Shown piece after piece: positions 25,457 to 35,800 of a stretch of DNA of 64,000 nt. A program made the translations under genes and the position numbers. The stretch is from Flavobacteriales bacterium (GTDB lineage Bacteria > Bacteroidota > Bacteroidia > Flavobacteriales_C > GCA-002722245), in assembly GCA_023251095.1 (NCBI GenBank), contig JAHEZL010000014.1, positions 1 through 64,000 of the forward strand, given 5' to 3'. The notes beneath the pieces are model-generated. The model was given only the letters and a program-made list of their open reading frames with translations, had not been told where the DNA came from and ran no database searches. Each line of letters starts with the position of its first letter. Position 1 is the stretch's first letter.

Positions 25457-26590
25457 TTACGACAATATGGCGTGCAAATGATTTAATATTTTTTGATCAG
25501 CGGCGGAATATCCTTCGTTTTTCAGTTGCGCCAGGCGACTATTGGAAAGATGTATTTTTTCTATTTCAGCTATTTTATGTTCTCCCCATGAAAACGAAGG
25601 AAGATAATTGATCACTGGAGCATTTTCAAAAACATTGGTAGCAACACCTATGATACTTCCGGTATTCAAGCGGGTACTGATAGCAGTACGTACATAATCC
25701 CCCATAAATATTCCACAGAAAGTTTGCTGACTATTCACTTCTTTATTTTGAGCAATGCTCCACACTTTTATTTCTCCCAAAGTATTTTTCATATTGGAGC
25801 AATTGGTGTCGGCGCCGAGATTGCACCACTCGCCAATCACTGAATTACCAATATATCCGTCGTGACCTTTGTTGGAATAACCAATAAAAATGGAGTTTTT
25901 AATTTCACCTCCTACCGTGCATTTCGGACCAATAGTAGTTCCTCCGTAAATTTTAGCTCCCATTTTAATTACAGCTCCGTCGCTGATAGCCAGTGGTCCG
26001 CGCAAGAGAGAACCTTCCATGATGGTAACATTATTACCAATAACAATCGGCCCATCGGTAGTATTAAAAGAAACACCTTGCGCTTTTAAATTTTCTCCGA
26101 TATAAATTTTTCCATTACCGATAAGGAAATTATTTTCCGACGGAGATTTCACTTTCAAGTTCATTAAATCCGCATCATTGATAATTTCGGGAGCATTCAG
26201 CAAAAACAAATCCCACAGCTGATTAATTGAAGTAACTTCTATTTCAGAAAATTTTATGGTACTTGTGTTTCCAATTACTCCTTTGCTTTTATAAGCGATG
26301 ATTTTATCTCCTTGCTTAAAGCCTTCACCAAGCGATAATTTTTTAATTTTTTCCACCAAAGTTGGATCAGGCAATACACTTGAATTGATGGCAATATATT
26401 CCCCGGAAACTTTGCTGCCGAATTTCTCCATCAAGTATTCTTCACAAAAAACCGAACAGGAAAGGCCTAAACTTTTCTCCCACTTCTCAATAATTTTTAA
26501 AGCACCTATTCTTAAATGAGAAACGGGCTTGGTATAGCTTAGCGGCAATAAATTATCGCGGGTTTTATCGTCGAATAAAATTACGTTCAT
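25457..26590 (-). CDS. alternative bacterial GlmU-type sugar nucleotidyltransferase/acyltransferase
   Basis: 377 residues. N-terminal half (about 1-180) begins MNVILFDDKTRDNLLPLSYT and lacks the classical LxxGxGTRM loop. C-terminal left-handed beta-helix repeats start near 185 (IVIGNNVTIMEGSLLRGPLA). This matches the Bacteroidota group annotated as alternative GlmU, proposed to make UDP-GlcNAc from glucosamine-1-phosphate. Divergent from the phosphatase gene with 27 bases between starts, so the promoters overlap. Confidence 0.85.
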   Translation of the reverse strand: MNVILFDDKTRDNLLPLSYTKPVSHLRIGALKIIEKWEKSLGLSCSVFCEEYLMEKFGSKVSGEYIAINSSVLPDPTLVEKIKKLSLGEGFKQGDKIIAYKSKGVIGNTSTIKFSEIEVTSINQLWDLFLLNAPEIINDADLMNLKVKSPSENNFLIGNGKIYIGENLKAQGVSFNTTDGPIVIGNNVTIMEGSLLRGPLAISDGAVIKMGAKIYGGTTIGPKCTVGGEIKNSIFIGYSNKGHDGYIGNSVIGEWCNLGADTNCSNMKNTLGEIKVWSIAQNKEVNSQQTFCGIFMGDYVRTAISTRLNTGSIIGVATNVFENAPVINYLPSFSWGEHKIAEIEKIHLSNSRLAQLKNEGYSAADQKILNHLHAILS

Positions 26591-26617
26591 AGTGGAAAGT
26601 TACTTAATTTAGGGGCC

Positions 26618-27082
26618 ATGAAAAAAATATTAATGGTTTGCCTCGGAAATATTTGTCGCTCCCCAGTTGCGGAAGGAGTAATGAAGCATCACGCACAAAA
26701 ACACAAATTAGAGGTACAGGTGGCTTCCGCAGGAACATCGGGTTTTCACGAAGGAGAACGCCCTGATAAGCGATCCACTTCTAACGCTATGTTGCATGGC
26801 GTTGACATCACCAATCAACGATCGCGCCCGGTGCGCAAAGATGATTTTGAAAGATTTGATTTGGTGTTTGCGATGGATCATTCCAATTATGAACACTTAA
26901 TAGCGCTTGCTGATCCGGCACATCACCACAAAATAAAAATGATTTTGAACGAATCGCATCCCGGAAAAAACCTTCCGGTGCCCGATCCATATTTTGGCAA
27001 CGACGGCTTTGAAGAAGTATTTCAATTGATCAATGCTGCCTGCGAAGTGTTGGCGCAAAAAATAAAAAACAATGAATACTAA
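26618..27082 (+). CDS. low-molecular-weight protein tyrosine phosphatase
   Basis: 154 residues. P-loop CLGNICRS with nucleophile Cys8, Arg14 and Ser15; general acid Asp123 in PDPYFG. Dephosphorylates tyrosine residues, often on kinases for exopolysaccharide export, although no such kinase is nearby. Its 3' end overlaps the methyltransferase gene by 11 bases, a tight operon. Confidence 0.95.
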   Translation: MKKILMVCLGNICRSPVAEGVMKHHAQKHKLEVQVASAGTSGFHEGERPDKRSTSNAMLHGVDITNQRSRPVRKDDFERFDLVFAMDHSNYEHLIALADPAHHHKIKMILNESHPGKNLPVPDPYFGNDGFEEVFQLINAACEVLAQKIKNNEY

Positions 27083-27785
27083 GGGCCAGCTTTTCCTTTT
27101 CCCTACGTTGCTGGGCGAAAATCATTTTGAAGAAGTGCTTCCTTTGAAAACATTGGAAATGATGCGCTCAACAAAATACTTTATTGTTGAAAATGAACGC
27201 ACGGCGCGACGATTTTTATCATCCATCAAAAGTAACTTTCCTATTCCCGAACTGGTTTTCTGGAGCATTGACAAACACGATGCAACAACTGATTTCAGCG
27301 CAGCTTTTAAATTAATGGAAGGCGGAGAAAACGTAGGCTTGTTATCGGAAGCGGGTTGTCCGGCCATTGCCGATCCGGGAAATAATATTGTGGTAACAGC
27401 CCATCAAAAAGGAATTCGCGTGGTTCCGTTTACCGGTCCGAGTTCCATTTTACTAGCCCTTATGGCGAGCGGATTCAACGGTCAGGATTTTCATTTTCAC
27501 GGTTATTTACCACTCGAAAAAGGATTATTGAGCGCTAAATTAAAAGCGCTGGAAAGCGAATCCCGCAAAAATAAAACCGCACAAATTTTTATTGAAACAC
27601 CTTACCGCAACCAAGCGATGCTGGATGAAATACTTTCGGCCTGTCAGCCACAAACCATGTTATGCGTGGCTGTTGACCTTACTTTAGCAACAGAAGAAAT
27701 TGTGGCACTTCCTTTGAGTTTCTGGAAAAAGACGACGATCAACTTCAACAAAAGACCAGCAATTTTTCTGTTGCAAGTAAATTAA
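27072..27785 (+). CDS. tetrapyrrole-type SAM methyltransferase, RsmI-like
   Basis: 237 residues. TP-methylase fold with GLLSEAGCPAIADPGN and VPFTGPSSILLALMASGF, motifs of the RsmI family, which 2'-O-methylates C1402 of 16S rRNA. It lacks the C-terminal extension of true RsmI and starts differently, so it is the short second paralogue common in Bacteroidota; target unproven. Overlaps the phosphatase gene by 11 bases. Confidence 0.88.
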   Translation: MNTKGQLFLFPTLLGENHFEEVLPLKTLEMMRSTKYFIVENERTARRFLSSIKSNFPIPELVFWSIDKHDATTDFSAAFKLMEGGENVGLLSEAGCPAIADPGNNIVVTAHQKGIRVVPFTGPSSILLALMASGFNGQDFHFHGYLPLEKGLLSAKLKALESESRKNKTAQIFIETPYRNQAMLDEILSACQPQTMLCVAVDLTLATEEIVALPLSFWKKTTINFNKRPAIFLLQVN

Positions 27786-27802
27786 TTTATTATCTTTCAA
27801 TT

Positions 27803-28315
27803 ATGAGAAAGTATTTATTTATCGCACTTGTTTTCAGCTTCCACTTGTTTTTCGCACAAGACAACAACCTCATCAGCTCTACATCAAAAGACGGTAAATA
27901 CTCCATCAAGCACATGAAAAACTGGAACGTTGTTTTTCAAAACGACGGGAAAGAAATTTACATCTCTGTTCCGCTTAAAAATCTGGAAAATATTCCGGCA
28001 AAAATTTCTGTAACCAAAGAAGAAAATCTTCCCAAAGATTTTAACATGGAAATGCTTGCCACGAGAAATACACTGTTGATTACAAAATTTTTAAAAGCAA
28101 GTACGATTGAAGTCGGAGATGCCATATTTAATGGAATAGTTGCTCAGTGGGTTACTTATGCCTATGAAGTCAACGAAACTCCTTTTAAGGGACTTTCTTA
28201 TTTTTTCATCCACAATAACATTGCTTATCAACTGACGATAGTTTCGCCTGAAAAAGAGTTTATGATTAACGAGGTGTTGTTCCGACAGGTAGCGGAATCG
28301 TTGACGGTGAAATAA
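27803..28315 (+). CDS. small secreted protein of unknown function
   Basis: 170 residues with a signal peptide (MRKYLFIALVFSFHLFF, cleavage near residue 19). The mature part resembles PsbP/MOG1-like small folds by its alternation of short strands and the repeated Lys-rich turns, but I cannot place it firmly. It follows the methyltransferase by 17 bases and is probably co-transcribed. TATCTTTC upstream (27791-27798) is close to a -7 box. Abuts the convergent glycosyltransferase. Confidence 0.75.
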   Translation: MRKYLFIALVFSFHLFFAQDNNLISSTSKDGKYSIKHMKNWNVVFQNDGKEIYISVPLKNLENIPAKISVTKEENLPKDFNMEMLATRNTLLITKFLKASTIEVGDAIFNGIVAQWVTYAYEVNETPFKGLSYFFIHNNIAYQLTIVSPEKEFMINEVLFRQVAESLTVK

Positions 28316-29305
28316 TTATTCCTGCAAAGCTTTCAACACCTCTTCTTGTCCGATCTCTTTTACCAGAGCATCCAGTTCATCATCCGTAGCGCCCACTTTA
28401 TTTTTGCTCAGCACAATTACATTTTTTCCTATAGGCGCCCATCTGCCGGGATAAATTGGTTTTCTTTCCGAATATATACCGATGGCTCTTTTACCTAAGG
28501 CAGCCGCTATATGTAAGGGGCCGGTACTGGCCGCCACCAAAGCATCACAATGATCAATTAAAACCATGAGTTCATCCAAACTCAATTTCCCCATAGCATC
28601 AATAACACCGGGATGTTTAAACAAAGAAGATGTTGCAATGGCTTCTTTTTCTTTGGCGGTACCCGTGATGATGATCTGAAAACCTTTTTTCAAAAGGAGT
28701 TCTGCCAAAAGTTCAAAATTTTTGATTCCCCACTCTACTGCGCTACCCTGTGATTTAGGATGCAATATCACTTTCTTTTTGGTAACGGAAAGAACGAGTC
28801 CTTTGGATAATTCACCTCCCACAACAAAGCCGTAATATTCGGCCAGTTCCTGTATACTGGGAATGAGCATAATACCCAGAGGAGCCAGTAATTTAAAATT
28901 CAGCTGAGCCTCATGCAAGTCACTGTTTTTGCGCGAAAATGCTACAGGATGTGTACAGGATATCCAATGATAAAAACGGTGACTGGTACCTATTCTGTAT
29001 TTTATTTCGGCTTTACGTGCAATATGAGCGAGGTCTTTTCTGGGGAAAACATGAATGAAAACATCGGCCTTTTGTTTTTTAATTTCTTCCACTTGTTGAT
29101 CCCGATCCAGTTTTTGAAGTTCATCATAATCGATAAACTCATCAATATGATGGCAGCATTTTAATACAGGCAAGGTATAAGTGCGACCTAAAAAAACAAG
29201 AGTCGCCGTTGGAAAAGTTTTTCTTAAATAACCCACCATCGGTAAAGTGAGCATAACATCGCCAATGCTATCGGTTCTGCTGATTATAATTTTCTTAATT
29301 TCCAT
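28316..29305 (-). CDS. family 9 glycosyltransferase (heptosyltransferase-like)
   Basis: 329 residues. GT-B fold: N-terminal RTDSIGDVMLTLPMVGYLRK and C-terminal ILHPKSQGSAVEWG with the GPLHIAAALGKRAIGIY nucleotide-sugar site. Such enzymes add heptose or other sugars to LPS core. Alone on its strand and convergent with the small secreted protein with no gap, so there is no room for a dedicated terminator. Confidence 0.9.
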   Translation of the reverse strand: MEIKKIIISRTDSIGDVMLTLPMVGYLRKTFPTATLVFLGRTYTLPVLKCCHHIDEFIDYDELQKLDRDQQVEEIKKQKADVFIHVFPRKDLAHIARKAEIKYRIGTSHRFYHWISCTHPVAFSRKNSDLHEAQLNFKLLAPLGIMLIPSIQELAEYYGFVVGGELSKGLVLSVTKKKVILHPKSQGSAVEWGIKNFELLAELLLKKGFQIIITGTAKEKEAIATSSLFKHPGVIDAMGKLSLDELMVLIDHCDALVAASTGPLHIAAALGKRAIGIYSERKPIYPGRWAPIGKNVIVLSKNKVGATDDELDALVKEIGQEEVLKALQE

Positions 29306-29849
29306 GTGCTTAAATCCCGGCTAAATATAAAGCTTTATAAAATAGCTGTCCATAGAAAAATACAGATTTAATAAAAAAAATAAATCAATTGACGGATTGA
29401 AGTTTAACATGCATTTTGAATAAAAAACAGAAAAGCACCAACTTACGAAAGCTCCTGTAAAACAACCCTTTCGGACAGTATTACTATTATTCGGGACGAT
29501 TTCTATATTAATATGAATTCATCTCAGAAAAAGCATTATAAAAAATGAGAAAAAGCACTTATCTTAGCTACAAGGGTTAATACAATTTTAAAACAACAAA
29601 AATCGAAAGACTGTAACTTTTCAGTTGGTCAATTGTTTTAGAATTGGGGAAGGGTAAAAATGCTGAAACAGAAAAGGATTTCAAACTCTTTTAATGTTAA
29701 AGCAAGTATCAACGCAAGCATTCCAAATGCTGATTACGAAATGAGAATAAAACTCATTTTCGCTGACTAATTTTAATCGGGTTCCATTCAGAACTTTGAT
29801 CTTCATCAGATAATTTTACATTATTAAAACTTTATCAATAAAAATCAGT
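29306..29849. other. 544-base spacer before the giant surface protein
   Basis: AT-rich, presumably holding promoters for both divergent neighbours. A 36-codon reading frame (29660-29770, MLKQKRISNSFNVKASINAS) exists but has no supporting features. I see no RNA gene, hairpin terminator or clear TAnnTTTG box with a -33 partner. Confidence 0.5.
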
Positions 29850-32800
29850 ATGATTTATAAATTACATACATCTACTTCAGGCATGCTAAAAAAGGCTTTA
29901 TTTATTTTCATTGCTGTGCTTGGTTTTAATCAGGCGTTCGCACAGGCAGATCAAGTGATATCAGGCGGTAATACCGTATCGAGCTTTGTGTGCGGAAACA
30001 AAAAAGCTTATACCTGGGGAGCCGGTTCAGGCACTCCTACTCAAATTAATTTTCCGGGCGGAGTGGATATCCGCCAAATCAATTCAGGATCGGGATCAAC
30101 CTTTGTTGCTCTGGATTGTAACGGTGATATCTGGGCATGGGGAAATAATAAATTCGGACAAGTGGGTAACGGATCAACAGGCGCCAATGTTGCCAGTCCG
30201 GTGAGAGTAAAAGCTGATCCAAGCATTGCCGCCTCCAACAGAAACGGAAGCGGCGAATTAACCAATGTTGCCGTTGTGTATGGAGGAAACAACAATAGCT
30301 ACGCAATTTTAACTGACGGAAAATTAGTGGGCTGGGGACACAACAGCACCAGCGGATCAGGCGGTGCATGGGATGACAATACAGGACAATTGGGTGACGG
30401 AACCAATACCGACAGAACATCTGCTGTTTACGTGATCGACGGAACAACAGGATTACCCATCAAAGGTGTTACTCAGATATTTGCCGGTGACAACGTATCG
30501 TATTGCCTTGCAGGCGGCGTGGTATATTCATGGGGACATGGACTAAACGGAACTTTAGCAAGAGACGCAACAAGCACAAGCAATCCTGCCAGTGCCGGTC
30601 TTGTTGAAAGCAACAAGGCTTATCCTGTAAGATATGGCAATGGAAGCATCATGAACAACATCACCGATATTTCCTGTGGTGACGTATTTGGAATGGCACT
30701 GGATGTAGACGGTTATGTGTGGACATGGGGAAATGGTGCATGGAACAATTCAACAGGAAACACAACAACCAACTATTCAGGATCAGATCCGAGAAGAGTA
30801 CTGAAAGGTACAACTACCGGAGCAAGCAACGACGGAACTTATTTATTAGCAAAATCAATTGGTGGCGGACAAGGTTTCGGTATGGCCGTAACCATTGATG
30901 GCAAACCTGTTGCATGGGGCGGTGGCGGATGTGCCGGCGGCGGTGCTACAGGAAACGGAACCTTAACCGGTTCAGGAGCTACCGGCGTTGGCTATGTTCA
31001 GCGTACAGGAGGTATTGTAGACAACAACGCCATCTCTGTGAGTCGCGGGGATTTATGGGGATACTACCGAACTACAAACAATGATATTTATGCATGGGGC
31101 TGTAACAGCGCCGGACAATTAGGTTTAGGAAACACCACCGATCAGGCTTATGCTGTGAAAATGACTCCTCCTGCAGGTTGCGGATTGAGAGATCCTGAAC
31201 CAGATGCCAAGATGTCTCCGAAGGATACTGTCGTTTGTCAATCTAAATTCACCAGTCTTTTATTGAACTCAGGATTTACCCCACAAACCGGATTAGGTGC
31301 ATCTTATGAAGTGAAATGGTTTCAAGACGATGTGCTTAAAAAAACAGGAACTGCTGCAACCGACTTAACTTATACCGTATCAACAAAAGGAGAATGGAAA
31401 GTTGAAATCAAATACATAGGAAGCAACGCAGGATGTATGGTTTATCCGGTAGCGAAAGATTCTATGATCCTTGATTTCTTCCCGCAAACATTCACGGTGC
31501 CTACCAACCTTACTTATTGCGGAACTACAGCTACAGTAAATGTTACTTCCACAGCAACTACAAATCCGGGATACGACTGGTTCCCTACGGCAATAAGCAC
31601 TACCTCTCTGGGTACTTCTTACGCAAGCGGAAATACTTCTATTGATATCTCGGGAATAACTGCAGCGGGTAATGGCGATAAATGTGTTTATGTAGAAGAA
31701 AAAGCCTACGCAAGCGGTACTGTATTTAAGAAAACACAGGGGAAAGATGGTGCTTGGAGTTCTATGGATTTTTTAAATAACGGAGCTCAAACCAATACTT
31801 TCGAATCAGGATTCACTGTCACTGAACCTGTTACACTCACCACTACTAATATTCATATCTCCGATGAATTATACAATGTAGGCAACAGCCAGTCGGTAAC
31901 CATGACTTTTGGAATTTACGGTTCTAAAACAAATAATGGCGGATTGGTAGCCGACGATGCAAACAAAATCGGAAGTTTTACTTTTTCATTCACCAGAACA
32001 AGAGCTGCCGGTAATCCGCAGGTTTACGACAGAGATGAACTCGTTACCATCAACAAACTACTACCAAGCGCCGGAGTATACTTTTTATCTCTTGATAATT
32101 TAACCGGTGTTACCGGTAACGTGAAAATAGGAAAAGGAAGCAGCGGCGGCCAATCTACACCTATTGTAGATGATGTTACCGGAAACTTCATTCAGTTCAC
32201 CAACTCCAGCGTTAACAACAATCCGCAAACAGGTGGGAACTTAAACCAGGGAAATTTCTTCAATGTTAAATTCAAAACCGATCAACACTATTGCGACAGA
32301 GTGCAAGTATGCCTTAAACAACAATGTCCTTGTCAGCAACCGGCTTCAGTAACTACCAATTCAGTACCTGCTCACGTTTCAAAAGTGGTTACCGTTTGTC
32401 CGGGAACAGCCATCAGCTTAACAGGTACTTATGTTGCAGGTTCTAATCCTTTAACTGATGCCATCAGATTTGTATGGTATAAAAAAGGAACTACTCCGGG
32501 CGCCTACTCTTTGGCTCCGGTAACAGCAAAAAACTTAACAGGTATTGCTGCTGATGCAGGAACATGGGTATTGCGTGTAGAGGACGGAAGTATTGGAAGT
32601 TCCAGCTGTTATAAAGAAGATACTATTAAAGTAGTTTTCAGTCCGGTACCTGCTGTAACAGCAATGACCTCTACAATATGCAGCGGTTCGGCATTTACCG
32701 TAACTCCGGTAGACGTTACCAATGGTACTGTTCCGGCCGGAACAAAATATACATGGACTGCTCCAACAGGAACAGGTTTCACCGGCGGATCGGCGCAGGC

Positions 32801-35800
32801 AACAGCTCAAACATCTATCAGTCAAACTTTAACCAATACCACCGGAAGCCCTGTAACAGCCGTATATTCAGTTACTCCGATAACAGGAACCTGTTCCGGT
32901 ACTCCGTTCAATGTAACCGTTACAGTAGAAAATACAGTGAGCGCTGCGGTAGCCGGAAATAATGCATCTACCTGCGCTAACAGCTATCAGCTTGGCGCCA
33001 CGGCAGTAACTAGTGGTATCGGTACATGGACTTCTGTTCCGGCAGGATTAACTTTTACACCAAATGCCAATGACCCTGCTGCAGTAGCTGCAACCCTTAC
33101 AGCAAGTACTGCTTATACTTTCACATGGACAGTAAGTAATGGCGCCGGACATGTTTGTCCGGATAAAACAAGCACAGTAACCATCACTCAGGCGGGAAGT
33201 ATTACTTCCGCCACTCCTGTATCAACACAATCGGCAACCATTTGTGCCAATGCAGCCGCTCCTCTTTTAAACCTTACTGCGGTAGGAGCTTTAAAAGGAA
33301 CAGAATCAGGAGTATGGAGTGCAGTGGCTCCGGCTTCTATCACTGTAGGTGGACAAACAAGTAATTTACAATTGGGTGTCGACACCTTTAAATATACCAT
33401 TACCAGCACCGTTCCTGGATGTGCCCCTTCAGTGGGTAAAGTAGTAATAACCGTACTTCCATTGCCTGGCCCTGCCGGACCTATTACGGGAACCTTAACT
33501 GTTTGTGCCGGCGCAACAGGTGTTACTTACTCTGTACCTGCGGTATCGGGAGTTAACTTCAACTGGAAACGACCTGCAGGTTCAGTTATCACTGCTGCTA
33601 CATCCGATTCCAGCAGCATTACGGTTACCTTTGGAAATACGGCAGGAAGCTTTGGTTTCGAAGCTACGCCAAAAAACTCTTGCGGAACAGGAACTCCTTC
33701 TAAGCTCACCGTAACTGTAAAACCAAACCTTACTCCTACTTTAACTATTGATGGATCCGACACTATTTGCGCAGGAAGTAATGCTTTGTTTTTCCTTACT
33801 GCCGCAACTGATTCGGGGGCTACACCAAGCTATAAATGGTTTGTAAATGCAATTCAGCAGGCGAGCACAGGAACTTCTTTTAACTCCACAACACTGGTTG
33901 ACGGAGACAAAATAAAATTAGTAATGACGTCGAGCGAAACCTGCGCAACCAGTCCGACAGCCACTTCCAACATCATGACCATTGTTGTGGTAGGAATGGT
34001 TACTCCTAAAGTTACCTTAACACCAAGTTTTGCCTGTGCCGGAATTGCACAAACCATTACCGCTCAAGGGCAGAATGCGGGAGCTGCAGGTACAGCTACC
34101 TTCGATTGGACTTTAAACGGGAATCCGGTACAAACAGGAACTTCCACAACTTATACCAGCAGCACTTTTGCTAAAGGAGATGTATTAGCAGTTACCATGA
34201 CTTCTACTTTATCCTGTGCCGGACCGAGTAAAATTGCAACAACATCGGTGACCATAGATGTTAAACCTATTCCAACAGCTACCTCTTCTTCTGTTGTGGT
34301 TTGCAGCGGAACAAAAGCTGTTATTCAGCTGAGCTCGAATACCAGCGGAACAACATTTAACTGGACTGCTTCTGCCCCTCTGGGTATTTTAGGATACAAC
34401 GGAGGAACAAGCACTCCTACCGACAGTACTATTTCACAAAACCTTACCTCTAGTTTAAGTGCCGCGGGTGATGTTACTTATACCGTTACTGCTTCTACTA
34501 CATTTTGTACAGGAACCCCTTTCACCGTAAAAGCAACAGTTAATCCTTTGCCATCGGTAATTGCTTCCAACGATTCTATTTGTGTAGGAGAAACTACCAA
34601 CATTCCTTTGACTTCAGATGTTACGGGAGCTACCTTTACATGGACTGCTTCTGCAGGCGGCGCAACAGGATATGCTGCCGATAATACAGGAACACTTACC
34701 AACATCGCTCAGGCATTGGGTAATGCGGGAAGCACTCTTGTTACCGCTACTTACGTGGTAACTGCTACTTACGCTACTTGTCCGGGAAACACCAAAACAA
34801 TCACTGCTTTTGTTAAACCTACTCCAACTGTAGGCAACGTTACTCCTCCTGCTATTTGCAGCGGCGACAAAACAGGTATTAATTTAAGTACTAATGTTAG
34901 CGCTGCCACTACTTTCGGTTGGATTGCAGCAGCAACAGGTGTTACAGGATTTGTCACTCCGAATACGGGAAATAAAATTGATGATGTGCTGATGAACAAT
35001 GGTACTGCCGACGGAAATGTGAAATACACCGTAATCGCTAACAGCTTAGGCTGCGTGGGACCAACAACCGACATCACCATTATCGTTCATCCTATTCCTG
35101 TTCTTACCGTAACGGCTACCAATACTACCATCTGCGGAGGAAATGACCCGGCAATTGATGTTCAATCGAATGTTGCAGGATCAACTTTCAACTGGACGAT
35201 GTTGACCAGCGGTTCAGGAACTGTTACCAAAACAGGAGCTACTTCAGGAACTGCAATTCCTACAGGAGCTTTAGCGGCCGTTTTAAACAACACCAGCAAC
35301 GCCGCAGGAATAGTTACTTTCACTATGACTCCTAAAGCAAACGGATGTACCGGCGGACCGAAACAAATTGCCATCACAGTGAATCCTTCGCCCGATGCTA
35401 AATTGAATTCAGGTACACTTTCTATATGTACCGGAACTACAACCGATTTGAAAATAGGAACAAGTATTTCAGGTGTGCCGGTTACTTTCGATTGGACTGC
35501 TGCAGGCAGCTCATTAAATGTTACAGGCTTTGCTGCAACAGGAACCTCTACTACTATTCCTACTTCTATCTCCGAAACATTAGTGAATTCGGGAACTGCT
35601 AATGAAATGGTAACTTATACCATCACTCCTTCTGGAGGCGGATGCAGCGGTCAGCCTTTAATAGTGGTTGACACTGTTAAACCAAAACCTGTTGCTACAG
35701 CAGTGAACAATGACCTTGACTCTGCTTTCTGTAGCGGCGGTACAACTTCTATCGATTTAAGTTCAGCAACAGCAGGAACTACTTTCTCTGTAACAGCTGT

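Noticed and set aside
29660-29770. 36-codon ORF before the giant surface protein
   Set aside because: No ribosome site, no conservation evidence, and no terminator; kept only as a note in the spacer.
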